Source: Streptomyces violaceusniger (GTDB lineage: Bacteria > Actinomycetota > Actinomycetes > Streptomycetales > Streptomycetaceae). From it: 64,000 nt of DNA. This document shows, piece after piece, positions 57,909 to 64,000 of this stretch; positions within the stretch are counted from its first letter, which is position 1, and every line of letters starts with the position of its first letter. Position numbers and translations under genes: made by a program. Under the pieces are notes generated by a model, which was given only the letters and a program-made list of their open reading frames with translations, was not told where the DNA came from and did not search any database. Location of the stretch: positions 2,232,001-2,296,000 of the forward strand of contig BJHW01000001.1 of NCBI GenBank assembly GCA_005405945.1, written 5' to 3'.

Positions 57909-59390
57909 TCAGCGGTAGTCGGGCTGCGTCTGCGTGTTGAGCTCGGACAGCCGGACCGACTCGGCGCTGTCGGTGCGCCGGTCATGGATCTTCAGGACGT
58001 CGAAGCCCTTGTTGATGTCGTTGGAGTAGATGTAGCCGTTGTAGTAGTACGCGGACCAGGAGCCGCCGGTGATGAGCGTGTCGCTGGAGAGCGGCCCGCG
58101 CTCGAAGTAGCCGATCTCCTTGGGCTTGTCGGAGTCGGTGAAGTCCCAGATGGACACGCCGCCCTGGTACCACGCCTGGACCATGATGTCGCGGCCCTTG
58201 GCCGGGATCAGCGAGCCGTTGTGGGCCACACAGTTCTCGGTGTCGGCCTGGTGGCGCGGGATCTTGAAGTAGCTCCGGAAGACCAGCTTGCGCTTGTCGC
58301 CCTTACCGACGATGTCGTAGATCCCGTCCGCGCCGCGGTCCGGGCCCACCTCGGCGTTGCAGGTCGCGGCGCCGCCGCCGCCCAGCTCATCGGTGAACAC
58401 GACCTTGGTGCCGCGCTCGTTGAAGGTGGCCGAGTGCCAGAAGGCGAAGTTGACGTTGTCCTCGACCTGGTCGATGACCCGCGGCTTCGCGGGGTCGGCG
58501 ATGTCGAGCAGGATGCCGTCGCCCATGCACGCGCCCGCCGCCAGCTTCAGCTTGGGGAACGTGGTGAGGTCATGGCAGCCGGTGGTCTGGGAGACGCCGG
58601 GGTTGGTGGGCCCGCCGGGGTTTCCGCCGTCCGGGAAGAGCACGGGGAAGTCGATGACCGCGGCCTTCTCGGGCGCCGAACGGGGCACCTTGATGACGGA
58701 GATGCCGTCGTGCGGAGGCTGGCAGTCCGGGAAGGTGGCGCTGGGCGAGTACGAGGAGACGTAGATGTACACGTCCTTGCGCTCGGGCACCAGGGTGTGG
58801 GTGTGCGAACCGCAGGAGGTCTCGACGGCGGCGACGTACTTCGGGTTCCGCTTGTCGCTGATGTCGAAGACCTTCATGCCCTCCCACGAGGACTTCTCGG
58901 TCGCGGGCTGGGTGGTGCTGTTGCAGGAGTTGTCGCTGCGCGAGGAGTCGGTGGAGAGGAAGAGCAGGTCTCCTGAGACCGACACATCGTTCTGCGAGCC
59001 CGGGCAGAGCACCTGGCTCACGATCTTCGGGCTCTTCGGCCGGCCGATGTCGTAGATGACGAAGCCGTCGTAGTTGCCCGCGAAGGCGTACCTGCCCTGG
59101 AAGGCCAGGTCGGAGTTGACGCCCTTGAGGTCCTGCTTGGGGATGTTGGTGAGATGGCTGACATTGTCGCTGTGGACGATCTGGTCCACGCCGGGGATGT
59201 CGCCGTTCTCGATGGCGGCCCTGGCTTCCGACTGCTGGCTCTTGGTCACCCGCTCCTTGTGGGGAGCGTCACCTGGGTCGGGCGTCGCGGCCGCCGGGCC
59301 CGCGGCCAGCAAGGTGGCCACCAGTCCGAAGGCGGCCGCGGCCGCACCGAGGTATCTGCGCCGCTGTGGAGGTCTTTCCCACGGCTTCAC
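57909..59390 (-). CDS. Secreted LVIVD-repeat (beta-propeller-like) protein
   Basis: A 493-residue exported protein. The GTG at 59390 follows GGGAGGAC. It begins KPWERPPQRRRYLGAAAAAFG, an arginine-rich signal that could use the Tat route (RRRYLG), with likely cleavage after AGPAAA. The mature part contains repeats of the LVIVD type (YDGFVIYDIGRPKSPKIV; GMKVFDISDKRNPKYV; DGILLDIADPAKPRVI; GVSIWDFTDSDKPKEI), which form a beta-propeller-like fold. No enzyme motif is visible and the function is unknown. It converges on tetR (9-base gap) and is divergent from the DUF305 gene. It is not part of the geldanamycin pathway. Confidence 0.88.
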   Translation of the reverse strand: MKPWERPPQRRRYLGAAAAAFGLVATLLAAGPAAATPDPGDAPHKERVTKSQQSEARAAIENGDIPGVDQIVHSDNVSHLTNIPKQDLKGVNSDLAFQGRYAFAGNYDGFVIYDIGRPKSPKIVSQVLCPGSQNDVSVSGDLLFLSTDSSRSDNSCNSTTQPATEKSSWEGMKVFDISDKRNPKYVAAVETSCGSHTHTLVPERKDVYIYVSSYSPSATFPDCQPPHDGISVIKVPRSAPEKAAVIDFPVLFPDGGNPGGPTNPGVSQTTGCHDLTTFPKLKLAAGACMGDGILLDIADPAKPRVIDQVEDNVNFAFWHSATFNERGTKVVFTDELGGGGAATCNAEVGPDRGADGIYDIVGKGDKRKLVFRSYFKIPRHQADTENCVAHNGSLIPAKGRDIMVQAWYQGGVSIWDFTDSDKPKEIGYFERGPLSSDTLITGGSWSAYYYNGYIYSNDINKGFDVLKIHDRRTDSAESVRLSELNTQTQPDYR

Positions 59391-59583
59391 TGCGTCCTCC
59401 CTTTGTCGCCGTCTCCGTTCGGAGTTGAACGGTTGACGGACCGGAGGAAGTATCGCTCTATCCATGTACACCACAACAGGTAGCAACATGTTCGTAAAGA
59501 GATTTTCCCAACTCGCCCGGACCGGGAGCGCCGCTGACGTGCTAAGACGGTCTGCGGATCCCAAGCGCCCCCAGGAGGCCACG
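59391..59583. promoter_or_regulatory. Divergent promoter region, LVIVD / DUF305 genes
   Basis: 193 bases between two outward-facing genes for exported proteins. A TTGACG at 59433-59438 is a possible -35 for the rightward gene. The DUF305 ribosome site AGGAGG lies at its right edge. Confidence 0.5.
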
Positions 59584-60267
59584 GTGTTGAACCGCCGTAC
59601 GACGCTCCACTCCGCATCCCTCGCGGCCGCCGCGGCGGCGGCCGCCCTGACGCTCGTCCTGACCAGCTGTGACGCGGAGAGCGACGGCGGGGCCGACGCG
59701 GGTAAGGGCAAGGACGGAAAGCCCGCGGTGATCGCGCCGGGCAAGCCCGGCGAGGCGGCGAAGAAGCTGTCGGCCGAGGAGGCGGCGAAGGCGGGCGACG
59801 ACGACTCCCCCAACTCGGCCGACCGCTCCTACGTCCGCATGATGGTCGAGCACCACCGGCAGGCCCTGGTGATGACCGACCTCGCCGCCGACCGCGCCAA
59901 GTCGGCGAAGGTCAAGCGACTCGCGGAGCGCATCGCGTCCGGGCAGAAGCCGGAGATCGAGGCGATGCGCGCCTGGCAGAAGACGGAAGGCGGCGAGCCG
60001 AAGGGCGGCGACGGGGGCGGCCACGAGGGCCATGACGCGAGGATGCCGGGGATGGCCACCGAGGCCCAGCTCGCCCGGCTGCGCGCCGCCAAGGGCGCCG
60101 ACTTCGACGCGCTCTTCCTCAAGCTGATGATCGCCCACCACCGGGGCGCGGTCGCCATGGCCACGGATGTGCTGGCCCAGGGCAACAACATCCGGGTGGA
60201 GGAGATGGCGAACGACGTGATCGCGCAGCAGAGCAGCGAGATCCGGCGGATGCGGCAGATGTCGTAG
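59584..60267 (+). CDS. DUF305 family lipoprotein
   Basis: A 227-residue exported protein from the GTG at 59584, chosen over upstream starts because AGGAGG lies 8 bases before it and a lipoprotein signal follows directly: LNRRTTLHSASLAAA, then the lipobox LTSC. The mature part has an acidic, lysine-rich linker followed by two His-rich DUF305 motifs, MMVEHHRQALVMTDLA and MIAHHRGAVAMA, which form a ferritin-like helical bundle often linked to metal binding. The C-terminus (RRMRQMS) runs into a 19-bp tandem repeat that contains the stop codon. It is paired divergently with the LVIVD gene. Confidence 0.9.
   Translation: MLNRRTTLHSASLAAAAAAAALTLVLTSCDAESDGGADAGKGKDGKPAVIAPGKPGEAAKKLSAEEAAKAGDDDSPNSADRSYVRMMVEHHRQALVMTDLAADRAKSAKVKRLAERIASGQKPEIEAMRAWQKTEGGEPKGGDGGGHEGHDARMPGMATEAQLARLRAAKGADFDALFLKLMIAHHRGAVAMATDVLAQGNNIRVEEMANDVIAQQSSEIRRMRQMS
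60187..60264. repeat. 19-bp tandem repeat (coordinates 60264-60384)
   Basis: Six copies of GTAGCGGGGGGCGGATGCC, starting at 60264, 60283, 60302, 60321, 60340 and 60359, then a partial copy at 60378-60384. The first two copies carry one or two changes. The first copy begins on the DUF305 stop codon, and each unit contains TAG. Because 19 is not a multiple of 3, all frames are closed. Each unit has a G6 run on the + strand. Confidence 0.6.
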
Positions 60268-60563
60268 CGGGGGGCAGATGTCGTAGCGGGGGGCGGATAC
60301 CGTAGCGGGGGGCGGATGCCGTAGCGGGGGGCGGATGCCGTAGCGGGGGGCGGATGCCGTAGCGGGGGGCGGATGCCGTAGCGGGCGGCGCACGGAGCCC
60401 GGAGGGGCCGTTGGACCGGTTTCGAGCCGTGCTCGCGGCGCGGTCGCGGGCCCGTGGACCGGCGGCCGGGCGGTGTCACCCGGGCCGGTCCCTCGGCGCG
60501 TAGTGCCGGACAGGGCGCCCCACCGGGTGGGATGCTGGAGACATCCTGCGGAAGGAGCTCCTC
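60268..60563. other. Intergenic region, DUF305 to fprA
   Basis: 296 bases. The first 120 or so are the 19-bp minisatellite. The rest is very GC-rich with no gene. The ribosome site of the next gene (GGAAGGAG) lies at the right end. Confidence 0.7.
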
Positions 60564-61906
60564 GTGCTTCGCGTCGCGGTCATCGGTTCCGGGCCGAGCG
60601 GGGTGTACGCCGCCCAAGCGCTCGTCCAGCAGCAGGCCGTCCCCGAGGTGTCGGTGCATGTGCTGGACCGGCTGCCCTGTCCGTACGGGCTGGTGCGCTA
60701 CGGTGTCGCGCCCGACCACGAGAAGATCAAGTCCCTGCAGAACACACTGCGCGCGGTCCTGGAGCACCCCCGGGTCAGCTTCCTCGGCAATGTGCAGGTG
60801 GGCCCGCCCCGCTGGTGCCCGAGCGGCTGCTGGGGCTCTACCACGCGGTGGTCTACTGCGTGGGCGCGGCCACCGACCGGCGGCTCGGCGTTCCGGGCGA
60901 GGAGCTGCCGGGCAGCTTCTCCGCGACCGAGTTCGTCTCCTGGTACAGCGCCCATCCGGACGCGACCGTCGACGCCTTCGCGCTCGGGGCGAGTTCCGCC
61001 GTCGTGATCGGGGTGGGCAATGTGGCGGTGGACGTGGCGCGCATCCTGGCCCGTGGGGCGGAGGAGCTGAGGCCCACCGATGTGCCGCACGCCGCCCTCG
61101 GGGCGCTGTCCGAGAGCCGGGTCTCGGACATCCACATGGTCGGCAGGCGCGGGCCGTCGCAGGCGAAGTTCACCACCAAGGAGCTGCGGGAGCTGGGCGC
61201 GCTGACCGGCGCCGAGGTGCTGGTGCGCCCCGAGGAGCTGGCGCTGGACCCGGCGTACGGGGACCCGTCGGGGCTGCCGGGGATCAACCGGCGCAATATC
61301 GAGGTGCTGCGCGACTGGGCGCGGCGCGAGCCCACGGGCCGGCCGCGCCGGATCCATCTGCGGTTCTTCCTCAAGCCGGTGGCGCTGCTCGGCGAGGGCG
61401 CGGTGCGCGCGGTGCGCTTCGAGCGGACCGCGCCGGACGGGCGCGGCGGGGTGGCGGGCACCGGGGTGTTCGAGGACATCGAGGCGCCGTTGGTGCTGCG
61501 GTCGGTGGGCTACCGGGGGGTGCCGCTGCCGGGGCTGCCGTTCGACGAGGAGCGCGGCACGGTCCCCAACGCGGGGGGACGGGTGCTGCGCGGCGGTGAG
61601 CCCTCGCCCGGGGAGTACGTGGCCGGGTGGATCAAGCGCGGCCCGACCGGGGTGATCGGCACCAACCGGCCGTGTGCGAAGGAGACCGTGGCCTCGCTGC
61701 TGGCCGACGCGGACGCGCTCGCCGCCCGCCCGGTGGTGCCGGATCCGCTGCGCGCGCTGCGCGAGGCGGGGGTGGAGCCGGTGGAGTGGACCGGCTGGCT
61801 GCGGATCGAGGCGGCCGAGGAGGCGCTGGGCGAGGCGCTGGGGCGTACGAAGGTGAAGATCCCGGACTGGACGGGGCTGCTGGGCGCGGCGCGCGGGCAG
61901 GAGTGA
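60564..61906 (+). CDS. FprA-type ferredoxin-NADP+ reductase (adrenodoxin reductase family)
   Basis: This flavoprotein moves electrons between NADPH and ferredoxin. The GTG at 60564 follows GGAAGGAG. The FAD motif VAVIGSGPSGVYAAQAL starts at residue 4, followed by LPCPYGLVRYGVAPDHEKIKS, a family hallmark. The NADP-binding motif is VIGVGNVAVDVARIL. C-terminal markers are GWIKRGPTGVIGTN. The frame breaks near 60802: NVQVGP continues as APLVPERLLGLYHAVVYCVG once one base is restored, giving 1344 bases, or 447 residues. About 100 residues normally lying between these two segments (after NVQVG, before LYHAVVY) appear shorter than in some family members. It could in principle serve the GdmP ferredoxin, but this is speculation. 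Confidence 0.87.
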
Positions 61907-62107
61907 TCCGGGCGGGGCGAGCCTCGGCTTCCGCCGGCCGGCCGCGGGTCGGTGCGGTCCATGGGGTTGCCGCAAGACGGCAAGTCCGCGCGGTCCATGG
62001 GGTTGACACAGAGCGGCAACACCCCTGAAATCAACAGATTGTTTAAGTCTTCTACGGTCGCCTCACCCCGATCCGCCGCCCAACCACGCGCCGCGCGAGG
62101 AGCCGCC
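61907..62107. promoter_or_regulatory. Leader region of the NCS2 permease gene with direct repeats
   Basis: 201 bases. GCGGTCCATGGGGTTG occurs at 61954-61969 and 61990-62005, a perfect 16-bp direct repeat with a 36-base period. An AT-richer segment (AACAGATTGTTTAAG, about 62032-62046) may include the promoter. Confidence 0.55.
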
Positions 62108-63496
62108 ATGACGTCCGTACGCCATCCCGTGGACGAGGTGCCGCCGCCCGGCCGGCTCGCCGCCTTCGGACTCCAGCATGTGCTGGCCATGTACGCGGGC
62201 GCGGTGGCCGTGCCCCTGATCGTCGGCGGGGCGATGAAGCTGTCCCCCGCCGATCTGGCGTATCTCATCAACGCCGATCTGCTGCTGTGCGGTATCGCCA
62301 CGGTCCTCCAGTGCGTGGGGCTGTGGCGGTTCGGCGTCCGGCTGCCGATCATGCAGGGCTGTACCTTCGCGGCGGTCACCCCCATGGTGCTGATCGGCAC
62401 GGAGGGCGGCGGGCTGCCGGCGATCTACGGCTCGGTGATCGTGGCCGGGGTGGCGATGATCGTGCTGGCGCCGGTCTTCGGGCGGCTGCTGCGGTTCTTC
62501 CCGCCGCTGGTGACCGGCACGGTGATACTGGTCATCGGCCTTTCGCTGCTGCCGGTCGCGGGCAACTGGGCGGCGGGCGGCCAGGGCGCGCCGGACTTCG
62601 GCGCGCCGAAGAACCTGGGCCTGGCCGCCGGGGTGCTGGTCCTCGTCCTGGCCGTTCAGCGCTTCGCGCCCGGGTTCCTCGGCCGGGTGGCGGTGCTGGT
62701 GGGGATCGTGGCCGGGACGGCGGCCGCGATACCCCTGGGCCTCACCGACTTCTCCGGGGTGGGCGACGCCGACTGGGTCGGCGTCTCCACCCCGTTCCAC
62801 TTCGGCGCCCCTGCGTTCGAGGCCCCGGCCGTGGTGTCCATGCTGGTCGTCGCGCTGGTGACGATGACCGAGACCACCGGCGACTTCATCGCGGTGGGCG
62901 AGCTGACCGAGCGCCCGGTCGACGGGCGGCGGCTTGCGGACGGGCTGCGCGCGGACGGCGCCGCGACCGTGCTCGGCGGGGTCTTCAACACCTTCCCGTA
63001 CACCGCCTTCGCACAGAACGTCGGCCTGGTGGGGATGACCCGGGTGCGCAGCCGCTGGGTGGTGGCGGCCGCGGGCGGCCTGCTGGTGCTGCTCGGGCTG
63101 GCCCCGAAGCTGGGAGCGGTGGTGGCGGCGATCCCGGCCCCGGTGCTGGGCGGGGCAGGCCTGGTGATGTTCGGTACGGTCGCGGCGAGCGGGCTGCGCA
63201 CACTGGCCGGGGTGGACTTCCGGGACAACCACAACCTGACGGTGGTGGCGGTCTCGGTCGCCGTGGGGCTGCTGCCGGTGGGTGTGCCGGGGATCTACAA
63301 GGAGTTCCCGGACTGGTTCCAGACGGTGATGGACAGCGGGATCAGCGCCGGGTGCGTCACCGCGATCGCGCTGAACCTGCTCTTCAACCACGTGCCCGGC
63401 GGGCGGACTTCAGCCCCGGTCGCCGCCGAGGCGCCCCTCCTGGAGGGCCGCGGCGGCGAGGACGCTGTCGAGCAGTCCGGGGAACAGCGCGTCTAG
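62108..63496 (+). CDS. NCS2-family nucleobase permease
   Basis: A 462-residue integral membrane transporter of the uracil/xanthine/uric acid permease family with 12 or more hydrophobic segments. Family features are LQHVLAMYAGAVAVPLIVGG near the N-terminus, the substrate-region segment ETTGDFIAVGEL, and NTFPYTAFAQNVGLV. The ATG at 62108 follows GAGGAG; a longer in-frame start at 61952 lacks a ribosome site and gives a non-hydrophobic, repeat-derived extension. Substrate (xanthine, urate or uracil) cannot be read from motifs alone. Its last 87 bases overlap the 3' end of the convergent ArsR gene. Confidence 0.9.
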   Translation: MTSVRHPVDEVPPPGRLAAFGLQHVLAMYAGAVAVPLIVGGAMKLSPADLAYLINADLLLCGIATVLQCVGLWRFGVRLPIMQGCTFAAVTPMVLIGTEGGGLPAIYGSVIVAGVAMIVLAPVFGRLLRFFPPLVTGTVILVIGLSLLPVAGNWAAGGQGAPDFGAPKNLGLAAGVLVLVLAVQRFAPGFLGRVAVLVGIVAGTAAAIPLGLTDFSGVGDADWVGVSTPFHFGAPAFEAPAVVSMLVVALVTMTETTGDFIAVGELTERPVDGRRLADGLRADGAATVLGGVFNTFPYTAFAQNVGLVGMTRVRSRWVVAAAGGLLVLLGLAPKLGAVVAAIPAPVLGGAGLVMFGTVAASGLRTLAGVDFRDNHNLTVVAVSVAVGLLPVGVPGIYKEFPDWFQTVMDSGISAGCVTAIALNLLFNHVPGGRTSAPVAAEAPLLEGRGGEDAVEQSGEQRV

Positions 63497-63841
63497 GTCG
63501 GCGCGGCGCAGCGCGTTCATCTTGGCGGTGCCCCGGTAGATCTGGTGGATCACCCCGCATTCGCGCAGCACCCGGAAGTGGTGGGTGGTGGTGGACTTGC
63601 TGACCGGCAGGTCGAAGACCGAACAGGACAGCTCGCAGGTCTCCTCCTCCTCGGCGAGCGTCCGCACCACCCGCATCCGCATGGGGTCGGAGAGCGCGTG
63701 CAGCACATCCTCGAGGCGGATCGCCTCGCGCCGCGGATGCTCAAGCGAGCGCCCGGACGCCTGGGGCTGGGACGACGCCTGGGGCTGGGACGACGCCTGC
63801 GGCTGGGACTGGGGCGCGGTCGGCGTGGTCTGCGTCTGCAC
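63410..63841 (-). CDS. ArsR-family HTH regulator
   Basis: A 143-residue winged-helix regulator. The core reads LEDVLHALSDPMRMRVVRTLAEEEETCELSC, then the recognition helix VSKSTTTHHFRVLRECGVI and the wing YRGTAKMNALRR. No obvious CxC metal site of classical ArsR sensors is present. The N-terminal 30 residues are low complexity (QPQASSQPQASSQPQAS), encoded by short tandem repeats. The start is GTG at 63841 after GAGGAG. Its 3' end lies within the tail of the convergent NCS2 gene. Confidence 0.88.
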   Translation of the reverse strand: MQTQTTPTAPQSQPQASSQPQASSQPQASGRSLEHPRREAIRLEDVLHALSDPMRMRVVRTLAEEEETCELSCSVFDLPVSKSTTTHHFRVLRECGVIHQIYRGTAKMNALRRADLDALFPGLLDSVLAAAALQEGRLGGDRG

Positions 63842-63877
63842 GGCTGCTCCTCATCGCCTCGTTCCGGGACCTCCAGT

Positions 63878-63919
63878 GTAGTTTGACGATCGCCGTACTA
63901 CGTCAGCTCGGAACTACGT
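63878..63919. promoter_or_regulatory. Possible ArsR operator
   Basis: GTAGT (63878-63882) and ACTAC (63897-63901) are inverted. ACTACGT occurs at 63897-63903 and again at 63913-63919. The cluster lies 37-78 bases upstream of the arsR start. Confidence 0.45.
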
Positions 63920-63954
63920 GAGGCCCGGGGCGGGACGGCGACGGCGTTCGGGGG

Positions 63955-64000
63955 CTAGCGGACCGCGCGGTGGTACTGGTCCGGGTTGTGCACCTGGCCG
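63955..64000 (-). CDS. C-terminal end of an unidentified gene (continues past window)
   Basis: On the - strand the last bases read GQVHNPDQYHRAVR and then TAG at 63955-63957. Codon third positions are all G or C, as expected of a real Streptomyces gene. It points toward arsR on the same strand, 113 bases upstream of it. Fourteen residues are too few to name a family. Confidence 0.5.
   Translation of the reverse strand, partial: GQVHNPDQYHRAVR

Noticed and set aside
59464..59583. Upstream start for the DUF305 protein at 59464
   Set aside because: It would bury the lipoprotein signal 40 residues inside; the GTG at 59584 has AGGAGG and gives a normal signal.
60264..60384. CRISPR array
   Set aside because: Units are directly tandem with no spacers and there are no cas genes; it is a minisatellite.
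61952..62107. N-terminal extension of the NCS2 permease from 61952
   Set aside because: It would include the direct repeats, lacks a ribosome site and is not hydrophobic; the ATG at 62108 has GAGGAG.

Overview
The window is high-GC actinomycete DNA, almost certainly Streptomyces: GTG and TTG starts are common, codons end in G or C, and TTA codons are very rare. About 57 kb is the right-hand part of a benzoquinone ansamycin (geldanamycin-type) biosynthetic cluster. The last 7 kb is ordinary flanking chromosome.

Region 1-38.0 kb holds a type I modular PKS on the + strand: the 3' part of gdmAI (modules 1-3, with the start and loading module outside the window), gdmAII (modules 4-5) and gdmAIII (modules 6-7). 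AT signatures read methylmalonyl, methoxymalonyl, methylmalonyl, methylmalonyl, methoxymalonyl, malonyl, methylmalonyl. Reductive loops read DH-ER-KR, DH-ER-KR, KR, DH-KR, KR, DH-ER-KR, DH-KR. Both series match the progeldanamycin backbone (C14-Me, C12-OMe, C11-OH, C10-Me, C8=C9, C7-OH, C6-OMe, saturated C4-C5, C2=C3). There is no thioesterase. The amide synthase GdmF, directly downstream, releases and closes the chain.

Region 38.0-56.2 kb holds tailoring, precursor and regulatory genes: gdmF, gdmM (ring monooxygenase), a small unknown gene, gdmN (carbamoyltransferase), the methoxymalonyl-ACP genes gdmH-I-J-K and divergent gdmG, the LAL/LuxR regulators gdmRI and gdmRII, gdmO (aminodehydroquinate synthase for AHBA), gdmP (P450, 4,5-desaturation) and its ferredoxin. 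The other AHBA genes are not in this window. Paired CCCCTA boxes lie at the gdmK/gdmG, gdmP and gdmRI promoters, and gdmRII has two TTA codons. This suggests a bldA-to-LAL regulatory chain, which is an inference.

Region 56.2-64 kb holds a non-coding stretch with repeats and a flavoprotein remnant, then a TetR regulator, a secreted LVIVD-repeat protein, a DUF305 lipoprotein, a 19-bp minisatellite, an FprA-type ferredoxin reductase, an NCS2 permease, an ArsR regulator and the tail of another gene.

An important caveat is that fourteen places in seven genes carry an apparent one-base loss inside short G/C runs. Restoring one base at each gives family-typical, uninterrupted proteins with lengths divisible by three. 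I treat these as sequence errors and annotate full-length genes. I found no wholly new biosynthetic system. The less familiar points are the operator-like boxes, a MITE-like element beside the ferredoxin gene, AT-domain duplications and a mosaic module 7, and the small gene between gdmM and gdmN.
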